A stretch of DNA of 64,000 bases from Anaerolineae bacterium. GTDB lineage: Bacteria; Chloroflexota; Anaerolineae; Caldilineales; Caldilineaceae. The translations under genes were made by a program, and so were the position numbers. Shown here piece by piece: positions 8,960 through 17,691 of the stretch; within the stretch, counting starts at the first letter, position 1, and each line of letters starts with the position of its first letter. The DNA is taken from NCBI GenBank assembly GCA_030432295.1, contig JAUIHI010000015.1, positions 82,757 to 146,756 on the forward strand, in the 5' to 3' direction. Under the pieces are notes generated by a model. The model was not told where the DNA came from. It saw only the letters and a list, made by a program, of their open reading frames with translations, and made no database searches.

Positions 8960-9026
8960 GAGATTTGGAGATTGGAGATTGCGTAGTGCGCCAAACGCCA
9001 CTACTCAATCTCCAATCTCTAATCTC
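8960..9026. repeat. Heptamer-word hairpin (GAGATTG words)
   Basis: The left side carries degenerate GGAGATT words (8952-8981), and the right side CAATCTC CAATCTC TAATCTC (9006-9026) is complementary. An inner GTAGTG/CACTAC pair lies in the loop. It occupies the gap between the SDR stop and the DUF2344 start on the minus strand. Confidence 0.8.
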
Positions 9027-9032
9027 ATTTTC

Positions 9033-9791
9033 CTACCCGCGTCCCACATAGGGCATCTTCGACGCCATTACTGTCAGAAAGAGGACGTTGGCGTCCAGGG
9101 GCAGGCTGTCCATATAGACGACGGCTTTGGCCACTGCGTCCGAGTCCATGCGCGGCTCCACCATCGTCGTTCCGTTGGCCTGGGGCACGCCGCCGGTCAT
9201 CCGTTCGGTCATCTCTGTGGCTGCGTTGCCGATGTCGATCTGCCCGGCCACAATGTCGTAGGGCCGCCCGTCCAGGGCCAGGGATTTGGTCAGACCGGTG
9301 ATGGCGTGTTTGGTGGCGGTGTAGGGCGACGAGTTGGGCCGGGGCGCGTGGGCCGAGATGGAGCCGTTGTTGATGATACGCCCGCCCATCGGCATCTGCT
9401 TTTTCATCATCCGAAAGGCCTCCTGCGCGCAGAGGAAGCTGCCGGTGAGATTCACGTCCACCACCGCTTGCCAGTCGGCCAGGGGGATTTCGTCGAATTC
9501 GTGGCGGGGAGAACCCCGGCCCGCGTTGTTGAAGAGCAGGTCCACCCGGCCAAAGCGTTCGGCGGTCTTGGCGAAGAGATTGCGTACCGATTCCTGGGAC
9601 GCTACATCTGTGGGCACGGCCAGCGCCCGGCTGCCGTTGGCTCCGGCGTCGGCAATCGTCTGTTCCAGGGCATCGGCCCGCCGGCCCGCCAGCACAACGG
9701 AGTAGCCCTCGGCCAGCAGGGCCAGCGCAGTCCGTTTACCAATGCCCGACCCCGCGCCGGTAATGACGGCGACTTTTTCTGTTGCGTTCAT
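9033..9791 (-). CDS. Short-chain dehydrogenase/reductase (SDR)
   Basis: A 252-residue classical SDR. It has the N-terminal NAD(P) motif TGAGSGIG (about 11-18), NNAG (about 90), a catalytic Ser near 142, and YTATK (Tyr/Lys about 155-159). NAD(P)-dependent oxidation or reduction of a hydroxyl or keto group is expected; the substrate is unknown. The arginine-rich AGRRADALE after the second strand favours NADP. The start ATG at 9791 has a good AGGAGA 8 nt upstream; an upstream in-frame ATG at 9863 would be encoded by a repeat and is rejected. Confidence 0.9.
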   Translation of the reverse strand: MNATEKVAVITGAGSGIGKRTALALLAEGYSVVLAGRRADALEQTIADAGANGSRALAVPTDVASQESVRNLFAKTAERFGRVDLLFNNAGRGSPRHEFDEIPLADWQAVVDVNLTGSFLCAQEAFRMMKKQMPMGGRIINNGSISAHAPRPNSSPYTATKHAITGLTKSLALDGRPYDIVAGQIDIGNAATEMTERMTGGVPQANGTTMVEPRMDSDAVAKAVVYMDSLPLDANVLFLTVMASKMPYVGRG

Positions 9792-9821
9792 CTTTCGTTT
9801 CTCCTGTGGGTATAGTTGATC

Positions 9822-9886
9822 GGTTGAATAGCTGAATGGTTGGCGGATCGCGTTGCACGACAAATCAACTATTCAGCTATTCAACC
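9822..9886. repeat. Hairpin with 21-nt arms (TTGAATA GCTGAAT words)
   Basis: GGTTGAATAGCTGAATGGTTG (9822-9842, given as words) pairs with 9866-9886 with a single mismatch. It lies between the divergent SDR and SIMPL genes. The arms again read as about 7-nt words. Confidence 0.8.
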
Positions 9887-10076
9887 AATGGCTACCTGCA
9901 ATCGTCGCTGATTTTGGCCGATTGTGCAAACCCGTGTTTTGTTAGGGTGGAAAACCACGAAGTTACAAAATCACGAAGAAAAGTGGGAACAAAGCGCCAG
10001 GGCCAATCGTCTCTATCAGCGATGGGCCGCGTGGGTTCATCTGAAACAATTCTCAAAAAAGAGCAAGGAGATTCCT

Positions 10077-10835
10077 ATGAGAAAGAGTTCGTTTGGTATT
10101 GCAGGTTTGGTATTGGTCATTGCACTGGTGGCCGGGATTGTGCTGGGTCAGGGCAACTTTGCGCCCCAGATCGCCCAGGCGCAGATGGACCACAGCCGTA
10201 CAGTCACAGTTGTGGGTGAAGGGGTTGTGAAGATCAAGCCCGACATCGCCCAGGTGAATATCGGCGTGGAAGTAGTGAAGCCGACAGTCAAGGAAGCCAG
10301 CAGCGAAGCCAATGAGATTATGGACGCTGTGTTGGCGGCCCTGGCCGAGGCCGGTGTGGAGGAGAAGGACATCCAGACCAGTGGCTTCAGCATTTGGGTG
10401 GAGCGGGTCTACGGGCCGGATGGCTCCTTTGACGACGAGCAGAACCGCTATCACGTGAACAACAACGTCTTTGCTGTTCTGCGTGACCTGGACAGCGTGG
10501 GTGCGACACTGGATGCGGCCATCGAAGCGGGTGCCAACAACATCTACGGCGTCACCTTCAGCCTGGACGATCCCAAGAGTGTGGAGTCTGACGCCCGGGC
10601 CAAAGCTGTGGAAAGCGCCAAAGCCAAAGCCGCAGAATTGGCCGAGTTGAACGGCGTGGAAGTGGGCGCAGTGGTGAGCATCAGTGAAGTAGTCGGCCAG
10701 GGCGGCGGTTACTTCGGCGGCAACTTCGCCGCAGCCCAGATGGCTATGGGCGGTGGTGGTGGCGGCGGCACGTCCGTCAGCCCCGGCGAGCTGAGCCTGT
10801 CCATGCAGTTGCAGATCACCTACGAATTGCAGTAA
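10077..10835 (+). CDS. SIMPL (DUF541) domain exported protein
   Basis: A 252-residue protein. Residues about 6-25 form a signal peptide or anchor (GLVLVIALVAGIVLGQG). The mature part starts with RTVTVVGEGVVKIKPDIAQVNIGVEV, the hallmark opening of SIMPL/DUF541 proteins, followed by a Gly-rich stretch (MGGGGGGG) and a C-terminal strand SMQLQITYEL. The family forms periplasmic or surface oligomers; no reaction is known. The start ATG 10077 is fixed by AAGGAG 6 nt upstream. It is a single gene followed by a long perfect hairpin at 10870-10924 that could end the transcript. Confidence 0.9.
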   Translation: MRKSSFGIAGLVLVIALVAGIVLGQGNFAPQIAQAQMDHSRTVTVVGEGVVKIKPDIAQVNIGVEVVKPTVKEASSEANEIMDAVLAALAEAGVEEKDIQTSGFSIWVERVYGPDGSFDDEQNRYHVNNNVFAVLRDLDSVGATLDAAIEAGANNIYGVTFSLDDPKSVESDARAKAVESAKAKAAELAELNGVEVGAVVSISEVVGQGGGYFGGNFAAAQMAMGGGGGGGTSVSPGELSLSMQLQITYELQ

Positions 10836-10869
10836 TGTAACCCCGGCTGTCAGCCGGTGGTGCAGTAAA

Positions 10870-10924
10870 GCGTGAAACGAGAAACGTGAGATCGGAGTCC
10901 GATCTCACGTTTCTCGTTTCACGC
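10870..10924. repeat. Near-perfect 27-bp hairpin of heptamer words
   Basis: The left arm 10870-10896 (GC, then GTGAAAC GAGAAAC GTGAGAT, then CGGA) is exactly complementary to 10898-10924 around a single central base. It follows the SIMPL gene and precedes the HigBA promoter by 7 nt, so it could insulate the two. It shares the word ACGTGAGATC with 7476-7524. Confidence 0.85.
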
Positions 10925-10930
10925 AGCCAA

Positions 10931-10969
10931 TTATTCGCCATTGACATGTTACGTTTGGCGTAATAAAAT
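10931..10969 (+). promoter_or_regulatory. higBA promoter with overlapping inverted repeat; probable leaderless start
   Basis: TTGACA (10941-10946), 17-nt spacer, TAAAAT (10964-10969). A start about 7 nt later falls on the ATG at 10976, so the toxin mRNA would be leaderless. TTATTCGCCA (10931-10940) and TGGCGTAATAA (10956-10966) form an inverted repeat (one bulged base) bracketing the -35 and overlapping the -10, as expected for an autoregulatory HigA or HigBA operator. Confidence 0.6.
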
Positions 10970-10975
10970 GGCGGT

Positions 10976-11254
10976 ATGATTCAGTCCTTCCGCTCCAAAC
11001 TGACGCAAGAGTTGTTTGAAGGAGGCAGTCCGAGGCGTTTTCGGGCCTTTGAAAACGTCGCTGTGCGTAAACTGACCCAATTGGACGCAGCCCAAACGTT
11101 AGACTTTCTGCGTTCACCTCCAGGAAACAGGCTGGAAGCGTTGAAGGGAGATCGACAGGGCCAGTACAGTATTCGCATCAACGACCAGTACCGGGTCTGT
11201 TTTATCTGGACTGAAAATGGCCCGACTGACGTTGAAATTGTTGATTATCATTGA
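10976..11254 (+). CDS. higB: HigB-type toxin (RelE/ParE superfamily mRNA endonuclease)
   Basis: A 92-residue protein. The pattern of FEGGSPRRF near the N-terminus, then LRSPPGNRLEALKGDRQGQYSIRINDQYRVCFIW, and a C-terminal VEIVDYH is typical of HigB in the RelE/ParE fold. HigB cleaves mRNA in association with the ribosome (family knowledge). It is followed 9 nt later by an XRE antitoxin, in the toxin-first order characteristic of higBA. No ribosome binding site is visible, consistent with the leaderless promoter proposed just upstream. Confidence 0.92.
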   Translation: MIQSFRSKLTQELFEGGSPRRFRAFENVAVRKLTQLDAAQTLDFLRSPPGNRLEALKGDRQGQYSIRINDQYRVCFIWTENGPTDVEIVDYH

Positions 11255-11263
11255 GGCAAAGCT

Positions 11264-11575
11264 ATGACCCGCCCCATCAATCGTATGCGTCCCGTTCATC
11301 CGGGAGAGATTTTGCAGGAAGATTTCATTGCCCCGCTGGGCTTGAATGTGAATGCGCTTGCCCTGGCGCTTGGTGTACCGGCTACGCGCATCCACGAAAT
11401 TGTCAAGCAGCGGCGTTCCATCACAGCCGACACGGCCCAGCGTCTCGCCTGCTACTTTGGCGGCGACGCTGCTTCCTGGCTCAATCTTCAGGCGATGTAC
11501 GATCTGAAGACGCTGTCTACCCGCGACGAAATCTTGAAAACCGTTGCACCCCGCACGCCGCAGCCAATGGCCTGA
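11264..11575 (+). CDS. higA: HigA-type antitoxin, XRE helix-turn-helix
   Basis: A 103-residue protein with the HigA opening PVHPGEILQEDFIAPLGLNVNALALALGV and an XRE-type helix-turn-helix (about 28-60; ATRIHEIVKQRRSITADTAQRLACYFG), then SWLNLQAMYDLK. HigA neutralises HigB and represses its own operon by binding the promoter; the inverted repeat at 10931-10966 is the likely site. AGGCAAAG precedes the ATG at 11264. Together with the toxin it forms a complete type II toxin-antitoxin pair. Confidence 0.93.
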   Translation: MTRPINRMRPVHPGEILQEDFIAPLGLNVNALALALGVPATRIHEIVKQRRSITADTAQRLACYFGGDAASWLNLQAMYDLKTLSTRDEILKTVAPRTPQPMA

Positions 11576-11587
11576 CAGTCGCGTCCA

Positions 11588-13084
11588 TCACGCGTTGTCC
11601 AACAATTCCTGCAAGCGCTCCTTGGCCGCGCCGGGATCTGCCTTGCCTTTGGTGGCCCGCATCACCTGGCCCATAAAGAAGCCGAAAAGCCGGACTTCCC
11701 CGCCCCGGTAGCGGCCCAATTCGTCCGGGTTGGCGGCAAAGATGGCCGCGACTGCCTCGTCAATGACGCCTGTGTCGCTGACCATCGCCAGCCCTTCCCG
11801 CTCCACAATTTTCTGGGCATCTTCGCCGCTGATGTACATCTTCTCCAACACTTTTTTGGCTGTGTTGGCGTTGATCACCTTCTCGTCCACCAGGGCCACC
11901 AGCCCAGCCAACTGTTCCGGCCCGATCTTCAGTTCGGAAATCTGGCGCAGGTCCTGGCCTTCCCCATCCGCGTAGATCAGCCGGAAGAGTTCGCCGCTGA
12001 TCCAATTTGCCATCCGTTGAGGCTTGCCGTCATCCGTGCCATAGGTGACCACCGCAGCCTCGAAATAGTCGGCCACCAGTTGCTCACCGCTGAGCGTCTC
12101 GGCGTCGATGGGACGCAGCCCCCAGCTATTTTCGTAGCGCTGGCGTTTGCTGTCGGGCAGTTCGGGCAGGGTGGCTGCCAACTTTTCCACCCACTCTGGG
12201 CTGACGACGACCGGTGGCAGGTCCGGCTCCGGGAAGTAGCGGTAGTCCTCGCTGCTCTCTTTGCTGCGTTGCAGGACAGTGCGCTGGTTGACCTCGTCCC
12301 AGCCCATATTCACCTGCTGGATGACGCCGCCATCGCCCAGCACCTCGGCCTGGCGTTCTGCTTCGTAGGCAATCGCCCCCCGCACCGCACGCAGACTGTT
12401 GAGATTCTTGACTTCGACTTTTGTGCCGTACTCGCTGCGCGCCTTCTGTTCGGCTGTCCAGACGCTGATGTTCGGCTCGCAGCGCAGAGCGCCCTTTTCC
12501 ATATCCCCGCTGTTGACGCCCAGATAGCGCAGAATTGCCCGCAGTTTGGTGAGAAAGGCGTAGGCCTCCTCCGGGCTTTCGATGTCCGCTTCGGTGACAA
12601 TCTCCAGCAGCGGCATCCCGGCCCGGTTCAGGTCCACGAGGGTATAGTTGCCTGAATGGGTATTCTTGCCCGTATCCTCCTCCAGATGCGCCCGGTGGAT
12701 GCGGATGCGTTTGGTGCTGCCGTCGGTCAGTTCGATGTCCAGCCAGCCGTTGCGACACTGGGGCAGCTCGTACTGGGAAATCTGGTAGCCTTTGGGCAGG
12801 TCCGGGTAGTTGTAGTTTTTGCGGGCAAAGACCGCTGTTTCGGAAATCTCGCAGTTGAGCGCGATGCCCGTGCGGATGGTCGCCTCGATGGCAGCCCGGT
12901 TCATCACCGGCAGCGCGCCGGGCAGCCCCAGGCAGACCGGGCAGGTGTGGGTGTTGGGCGGGTCGCCCTGATAGTCTGTGCTGCACCGACAGAACATTTT
13001 TGTGTTTGTCAGCAGTTGGGCGTGGACTTCCATACCCACAAGGACAGAGTAGGTGGTTTGGGGCTGTTCGGCTATAGCTGTCAT
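11588..13084 (-). CDS. gatB: Aspartyl/glutamyl-tRNA(Asn/Gln) amidotransferase subunit B
   Basis: A 498-residue GatB of usual length. The N-terminal [19 protein letters not shown] and [17 protein letters not shown] carry the two CxC/CxxC metal-binding cysteine pairs; the C-terminal about 150 residues form the helical GatB/YqeY tail domain that contacts tRNA. With GatA and GatC it converts Glu-tRNA(Gln) or Asp-tRNA(Asn) to the amide form, implying the organism lacks GlnRS and/or AsnRS. gatA and gatC are not adjacent. The start is ATG 13084. It converges with the HigBA operon, 12 nt from its end. Confidence 0.97.
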   Translation of the reverse strand: MTAIAEQPQTTYSVLVGMEVHAQLLTNTKMFCRCSTDYQGDPPNTHTCPVCLGLPGALPVMNRAAIEATIRTGIALNCEISETAVFARKNYNYPDLPKGYQISQYELPQCRNGWLDIELTDGSTKRIRIHRAHLEEDTGKNTHSGNYTLVDLNRAGMPLLEIVTEADIESPEEAYAFLTKLRAILRYLGVNSGDMEKGALRCEPNISVWTAEQKARSEYGTKVEVKNLNSLRAVRGAIAYEAERQAEVLGDGGVIQQVNMGWDEVNQRTVLQRSKESSEDYRYFPEPDLPPVVVSPEWVEKLAATLPELPDSKRQRYENSWGLRPIDAETLSGEQLVADYFEAAVVTYGTDDGKPQRMANWISGELFRLIYADGEGQDLRQISELKIGPEQLAGLVALVDEKVINANTAKKVLEKMYISGEDAQKIVEREGLAMVSDTGVIDEAVAAIFAANPDELGRYRGGEVRLFGFFMGQVMRATKGKADPGAAKERLQELLDNA

Positions 13085-13195
13085 CAGAGAGAAATCGTCC
13101 TGTGAATCGTTGGAGAATTGTCACCTTTTGCCCGGCAATGATAGCATAAGGCTACAGCCGGAACAAACAGACCCGGCCTTTCGTTCCGTTGAGGA

Positions 13196-13348
13196 ATAGG
13201 CCGCGGACGACGCGGATTGAGCGGATAGAAGCGGATAACCTCTTTGACACACACGCACGGGATACAAGCAGATTTGGGACGCAGATTTACACGGATGGAT
13301 GCGGATTCTTCGCTATCTATCCGCGTGTATCCGCGTCTATCTGCGTCC
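13196..13348. repeat. CGCGGAT-word repeat block overlapping the transglycosylase start
   Basis: A first part (13196-13240) has only left-hand words (GACGCGGAT, GAGCGGAT, GAAGCGGAT). A second part forms an imperfect hairpin from GGACGCAGAT at 13277 to ATCTGCGTCC ending at 13348. The ATG at 13295 and the first codons of the lytic transglycosylase lie inside this hairpin. Confidence 0.8.
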
Positions 13349-15886
13349 TTTCTGCTGCTGCTACTGTTCGCTCTGTTGCTGGCAGCCTGTGGTAACGACG
13401 CGGAACCCACGCCTGCGCCTACGCCCACAAGTGCGACAGTTCCTACTTTTACGCCGACGCCGCTTTCCGCCCTGCCCGTTGTGACCGAATCCCAGCCTCG
13501 CGCCCTTTCACCGGAGAGCAAACCCACCCTGCCTCCTGCGACCGACACGCCGACACCCGCGGCCACACCGGACGCTGACGAACGGCTGGCCCAGGCTGCC
13601 CACCTGCACCGCTACGGCTACTACACCGACGAGCAGTGGCTTCTGCTGGGGCTACTGGCGGACGCCGGCACGAGCGACGACCAGCACCTCACCGCCCGCC
13701 TCAGCGCCCGCTACCGGCTGGCCGAATCCTATCTTGCCGAAGACAATTTCGGCCTGGCTCTGGACAACCTGGACAAATTCCAGGGGGAGGCCATTGCCCT
13801 GCCCGCGAACGATCCCCGCCGGGTCAGAGCTATTTTCTTGCGCGGGGAAGCACTGAACGGGCTGAACCGGATGGGGGAAGCCGCGGCCGCCTACCAGACT
13901 TTTCTGGAAAGCCACCCGGACCTGACCGGCGTTGTCCAGGAGATTGTCGGCGACGGTTGGCTGCGGGCCGGAGATAGCAGCCAGGCCGCCACTGCCTATC
14001 GCCGGGCCGCAGACGCCACCGCTGACCGGGTGGAGACTGTGCGCATTTTGGAAAAGCTGGCGGAACAGTTGGAAGGAGCAGGCCGCTGGGCCGAAGCAGG
14101 GGCTGTGCTGGAAGAGATGCTCTCCCAGAGTGTCAACCCCGGCTATCGGGTGGGGCTGTTGCGCCGAGCCGGGGATGCCCAGGCCCGGGCTGGCAACGAA
14201 GCCGCGGCCATCGCCCACTGGCAGGCCGCGCTGACCGAAATGCCCGACAGCATTGCCGCCTATTTGGCCCTCGTCGAACTGGTCAACCGCAACCAGCCAG
14301 TAGACGCCTTTCTGCGTGGGGAGATCGATCTCTACGCCGAAGCCTGGCAGCCCGCGCTGGAAGCCTATCAGAGCTTTCTTGCCGAATCCGCCGCTGATGA
14401 CCTTTCGACAAGCTCAGGACAGAGCAGCCGACTGGGCGACGCGTGGCTGGGGATAGCCCGGTCGTATATGGGGTTGGGTCGCTGGACCGACGCGCTCACC
14501 GCGCTGGACGGAATTACCGCGGGCGATCCCGCCTGTAGCTGTTTCGGGCTGGCTTGGCTGGAAAAGGGGCGTCTGGAGATTCTGCGCGGGGATGCGGCCA
14601 CAGGACGGCGCGTCTACCGCACTTTTGCCAGAGAACACCCCACCGATCCCAACGCACCGGAAGCTCTCTGGCGCAGCGCGCTCTCTGCCATCGCTGAGGA
14701 CAACGAACTGGAAGCGGCTGTGGATATCTTTTCCTTGGCCGACGGCTTCCCCGGCAGCGCGCGGGCAGCCGATGGACTTTCGGTGCTGGGCATCAATTCA
14801 TTCGTCAGCGGCCTCTACAGCCAATCTACCAATGCTTTCCAACGCCTGTATGACAACTATCCGGAGGTGCGGCCCGCGGCCAGTGCCTATTGGCTGGGCC
14901 GCTCCCTCTACGCCCAGGGACAGGGCACAGAAGCCCAGCAGCTTTGGGCAGAACTGGCGGAAAGCGATCCGGAAAGTTACTACGGCGTGCTGGCAGCGCT
15001 GGGCGTCAAACGGGTGGGTTATGCGCCGGAGGAATTTATCTTTGGCGGGATGGAGCAGGCTGTGGGTCCGGCTTCAACACTGGCCGGGGACGACGGCAGC
15101 CGGGCCTTTGCCGAACAGTGGCTGGCGGGCTGGGTGACAGACTCTGTGGAGAATTGGGGAGCGTTGCCTGCTGCTGTGGCCGCGGACGCGGATCTGAGCA
15201 ACGGCCAACTCCTGCTGGATTTGGGGCGGCGGGGTGAGGCCCTGGCCCAACTGGAACTGGTCTACCGGCGCTATCGGGAAGACCCCGCGGCGATCTACGC
15301 CCTGGCCCTGCATTTTGAAAATTTGGAAACCTTCCGCCTGAGTCTGATCAGCGCGGTCTGGCTGATCGAACACAGCCCGGCCCAGCGCATGGAAGACGCG
15401 CCGATCTTCCTGCAACAGATGGCCTATCCTCGCCACTTTGCCGAACTCATCGACACCGAAGCGGCGCGCAACGGCATCGACCCGCTGACCTTCTACAGCC
15501 TCATCCGCCAGGAAAGCCTCTTTGAAGAGGGCGCGCGCTCCTTTGCCGCCGCGCAGGGACTGGCCCAGATTATCCCTGCCACCGGCGCGGAGATTGCCGG
15601 GCGGATGGGCTTCCCCAACTATTCCAACGCGCTCATCTACCGCCCGTACATCAACATTCGCTTCGGTGCTTTCTATCTGGCTTGGGTACGGGATTTTGTG
15701 GATGGCCGCATCGCTTCGGCCCTGGCTGGTTACAACGGCGGGCCGGGCAATTCCCAGCGCTGGCGGGAGCTTTCCGGCGCGGACGACACCCTCTTTGTGG
15801 AGTTGATGGACTACTCCGAAACCCGCCTCTACCTCCAGCGGATTCTCTCCCACTACTACCACTACACCCGACTCTACAAAGAATAG
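13295..15886 (+). CDS. Lytic transglycosylase lipoprotein, Slt70-like with TPR
   Basis: An 863-residue protein. After a short N-region comes a hydrophobic core and lipobox LLLAAC, then a Thr/Pro-rich stalk (about 35-95), many TPR-like helical repeats (about 110-680), and a C-terminal SLT domain with RQESLF (catalytic Glu about residue 740), GLAQIIPAT and AGYNGGPG. It would cleave peptidoglycan glycan strands from the outer face of the membrane. Two oddities: the start codon and N-region (SIRVYPRLSAS) are encoded by an intergenic-type repeat, and residues about 369-376 (DLSTSSGQ) are encoded by CCTTTCGACAAGCTCAGGAC, a sequence widely dispersed in bacteria. The upstream in-frame ATG at 13244 is less likely because it adds a non-signal leader. 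Confidence 0.9.
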   Translation: MDADSSLSIRVYPRLSASFLLLLLFALLLAACGNDAEPTPAPTPTSATVPTFTPTPLSALPVVTESQPRALSPESKPTLPPATDTPTPAATPDADERLAQAAHLHRYGYYTDEQWLLLGLLADAGTSDDQHLTARLSARYRLAESYLAEDNFGLALDNLDKFQGEAIALPANDPRRVRAIFLRGEALNGLNRMGEAAAAYQTFLESHPDLTGVVQEIVGDGWLRAGDSSQAATAYRRAADATADRVETVRILEKLAEQLEGAGRWAEAGAVLEEMLSQSVNPGYRVGLLRRAGDAQARAGNEAAAIAHWQAALTEMPDSIAAYLALVELVNRNQPVDAFLRGEIDLYAEAWQPALEAYQSFLAESAADDLSTSSGQSSRLGDAWLGIARSYMGLGRWTDALTALDGITAGDPACSCFGLAWLEKGRLEILRGDAATGRRVYRTFAREHPTDPNAPEALWRSALSAIAEDNELEAAVDIFSLADGFPGSARAADGLSVLGINSFVSGLYSQSTNAFQRLYDNYPEVRPAASAYWLGRSLYAQGQGTEAQQLWAELAESDPESYYGVLAALGVKRVGYAPEEFIFGGMEQAVGPASTLAGDDGSRAFAEQWLAGWVTDSVENWGALPAAVAADADLSNGQLLLDLGRRGEALAQLELVYRRYREDPAAIYALALHFENLETFRLSLISAVWLIEHSPAQRMEDAPIFLQQMAYPRHFAELIDTEAARNGIDPLTFYSLIRQESLFEEGARSFAAAQGLAQIIPATGAEIAGRMGFPNYSNALIYRPYINIRFGAFYLAWVRDFVDGRIASALAGYNGGPGNSQRWRELSGADDTLFVELMDYSETRLYLQRILSHYYHYTRLYKE
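14401..14420 (+). repeat. Dispersed TTCGACAAGCTCAGGAC-type repeat inside a gene
   Basis: CCTTTCGACAAGCTCAGGAC lies within the lytic transglycosylase frame and encodes LSTSSGQ. From general knowledge, this word and its complement are frequent intergenic palindrome halves in many bacteria, and are repeatedly seen translated as short peptides such as STSSGQ or PELVEG. Here it extends a loop between two TPR-like units without shifting the frame. Confidence 0.65.
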
Positions 15887-15969
15887 AACGCGGATGACGC
15901 GGATTGAACGGATGAACGCGGATAAGAAAAATCCGTGCTTTTTCCGCCTGATCCGCGTCATCCGCGTTC
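15886..15969. repeat. Hairpin of ACGCGGAT words between convergent genes
   Basis: GAACGCGGATGACGCGGAT (15886-15904) is exactly complementary to 15951-15969. Further degenerate GGAT words fill the loop side, with an inner AAAAAT/TTTTT contact. The element starts on the last base of the transglycosylase stop codon and ends 13 nt before the cytochrome stop, so it may serve both as a terminator. Confidence 0.85.
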
Positions 15970-15982
15970 GACTCCTGTCGTC

Positions 15983-16477
15983 CTATTCTTCTGCCTCAAA
16001 CGTACGCAGGAAGTTGACGACCTCCCAGCGCTGCCCTTCGCTCAGAATCTCCTCCCAGGCCACCATCGCTGTGCCTTCCCGTCCGTGGGTGATGATGTAA
16101 AAGAGTGCGCCGTCGGACAATCCCTGGACGTGGGCCGTGTGGAAGTCCGCCGGTTTGGGATTCAGACCCGCCGCAGCCGCACCATCTCCCTTCCCCTCTG
16201 CCCCGTGACAGGCCGCGCAGTTTTGGCTATACGTTGCCTGGCCCGCGGCGATGGACCCATCGAAAACAGCCACAGGATTGGTCACCGCCGCCGCTTCCTC
16301 TGGGATGGCGTGGGCTGCTGCCATAGCGGCGTGGTCGGACGTATCCATCCCGGAATGGCCGGTCATTCCCGTCATCCCCATCATTCCCGCGTGTTCATCT
16401 CCGGTGGCAGAGGCTGCGCAGCCCGCCATCACAAAGACGAGCATCAGAAGCAAACCAACAATTTGATAGCGAACCAT
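15983..16477 (-). CDS. Lipoprotein cytochrome c with Met/His-rich linker
   Basis: A 164-residue protein. Lipobox signal LLLMLVFVMAGC, then a Met/Gly/His linker (GMMGMTGMTGHSGMDTSDH, about 30-50), then one heme c domain with CAACH near residue 92 and a candidate axial Met later (GTAMVAWEE). It is likely anchored outside the membrane as an electron carrier. The start is ATG 16477, with GGGAG 6 nt upstream; the in-frame ATG at 16504 overlaps the preceding gene and lacks a binding site. It follows the other cytochrome gene by 19 nt, so the two are probably co-transcribed. The Met/His linker resembles copper-handling segments, but that is only suggestive. Confidence 0.88.
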   Translation of the reverse strand: MVRYQIVGLLLMLVFVMAGCAASATGDEHAGMMGMTGMTGHSGMDTSDHAAMAAAHAIPEEAAAVTNPVAVFDGSIAAGQATYSQNCAACHGAEGKGDGAAAAGLNPKPADFHTAHVQGLSDGALFYIITHGREGTAMVAWEEILSEGQRWEVVNFLRTFEAEE

Positions 16478-16496
16478 TTCATCTCCCTGTGACCTG

Positions 16497-16943
16497 TCAG
16501 TCACTTCGTTGTTGTGTGACCTGTGTCTGAAATTCGATTTCCTGCTTGCCCCAAAAAGTCTTAATGTACTCCAAAACTGCGACCCGCTCCGCCTCTGTCA
16601 GAATCTCCCCGTAGGCGGGCATAGCGCTGTTGGGCATTCCGCCGCCATTGGCGATCACTTCCAGCAATACCTGATCCGGGTGATGCCAGGTGTGGCCGCT
16701 GCCGTCGTGGGGCGGCGCGGGATAGACGCCGTTGACCGGTACTTTCCAGTTGGGCTGGCCTTCCCCCTTCACCCCGTGACAGGCAGCGCAGTTGGCGTCG
16801 TAGACCCGCTTGCCCGTCGCCAGTTGCTCCGGGTCAGTTGGACTCTCCTGGGCCGCCGGACTTCCGCCGCACCCACCCAATAGTACGAGAAGCAAGAATG
16901 TCAGCGCGAATTTGTGTGTCGAACGACGAGTAGAATCTGTCAT
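16497..16943 (-). CDS. Lipoprotein cytochrome c
   Basis: A 148-residue protein with signal and lipobox LVLLGGC (about 18-25) and a single-heme cytochrome c domain: CAACH near 55-59, and NSAMPAYGEIL supplying the sixth-ligand Met about 105. Probable one-electron carrier on the outer face of the membrane. First gene of a two-cytochrome operon. The donor and acceptor complexes are not in the window. Confidence 0.9.
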   Translation of the reverse strand: MTDSTRRSTHKFALTFLLLVLLGGCGGSPAAQESPTDPEQLATGKRVYDANCAACHGVKGEGQPNWKVPVNGVYPAPPHDGSGHTWHHPDQVLLEVIANGGGMPNSAMPAYGEILTEAERVAVLEYIKTFWGKQEIEFQTQVTQQRSD

Positions 16944-17156
16944 AGCTGAAACTGCCTTCCTCTGCGGTTTTCCGTCTCTGTGAGCGAGTTCAATTTATAC
17001 CGCAACTTGTGCCCGGTCTTCAAATCGCCTATCTATCGCCTGCATTTCCTTCACATTTCGTTCACAATTGGGCCGTATACTGGGATCACAACCACAGAAT
17101 GCTGAACAGAACTTCTGCCAGCATTCACAAATTCAACGCTCAAAAGGAGATGTACA

Positions 17157-17582
17157 ATGTCAGGTCGAACAAAGAAGTTTGCTGCTGCTTTGCTAGTAAT
17201 GTCTTTGCTGCTCATCGGGGTTGTGGGCGCAGCCCAGGCCCAAACCTCCGACCCGGTCGATCCGGCTGCGGATCCGCCCAATCGCCTGCAACAGATGCAG
17301 GAACGCCTGGGACCCGAAGCCTATGGGGAGATGATCCAGCGCATGACTGAACGCCACGGAGCCGAGGCTGCCGGTCAGATGCTGCAACGCATGGCCGCCA
17401 ATGAGGATTGTGACGGCACAGGCCAGGGCGAAATGATGGGCACTGGCGAGATGATGAGAAACGGTGGAATGAAAGGGAACGGCGGGATGATGGGCCGTTC
17501 GGACAGCACTACAGGCCGCGCTGGTGGAATGATGAACAGCCTCCAGCGGGGAGCAGGCCGAATGATGGGCAGTTGGCACTAA
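17157..17582 (+). CDS. Small secreted Met-rich protein
   Basis: A 141-residue protein with AAGGAG 6 nt before the ATG. Residues about 7-29 are a signal peptide ending at AQA. The mature N-terminal half has helical Gln/Met-rich repeats (LQQMQERLGPEAYGEMIQRM and a similar MLQRM); the C-terminal half is Gly/Met-rich with many MMG, GMM and GEMM units. I know no named family. Met clusters of this kind bind Cu(I) or Ag(I) in known periplasmic copper proteins. The neighbouring cytochrome linker and the sensor loop of the kinase downstream carry similar MMG runs, so a shared envelope metal function is inferred. Confidence 0.75.
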   Translation: MSGRTKKFAAALLVMSLLLIGVVGAAQAQTSDPVDPAADPPNRLQQMQERLGPEAYGEMIQRMTERHGAEAAGQMLQRMAANEDCDGTGQGEMMGTGEMMRNGGMKGNGGMMGRSDSTTGRAGGMMNSLQRGAGRMMGSWH

Positions 17583-17616
17583 GCAACCACCTGCACTGAC
17601 AGGGCCAATTCCAATC

Positions 17617-17658
17617 AACCAATGAACCAGTCAACACTCGTTGGCTGGTTCATTGGTT
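17617..17658. terminator. 19-4-19 hairpin between the Met-rich gene and the response regulator
   Basis: The left arm 17617-17635 pairs with 17640-17658 at 18 of 19 positions (AACCAATGAACCAG / CTGGTTCATTGGTT core) around the loop ACTC. It could end the upstream transcript. Its last two bases overlap the proposed -35 box of the response-regulator promoter. Confidence 0.6.
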
Positions 17659-17685
17659 TACTATCACATCCATCCACCGTATAAT
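17657..17685 (+). promoter_or_regulatory. Promoter of the two-component operon; probable leaderless mRNA
   Basis: TTTACT (17657-17662), 17-nt spacer, perfect TATAAT (17680-17685). Initiation 7 nt downstream falls on the A of the ATG at 17692, and no Shine-Dalgarno lies before that codon, so the regulator mRNA is probably leaderless. Confidence 0.6.
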
Positions 17686-17691
17686 ACTTCT

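Noticed and set aside
9836..10076. Upstream extension of the SIMPL gene from ATG 9924
   Set aside because: The added residues are not signal-like, and AAGGAG sits 6 nt before ATG 10077, fixing the start there.
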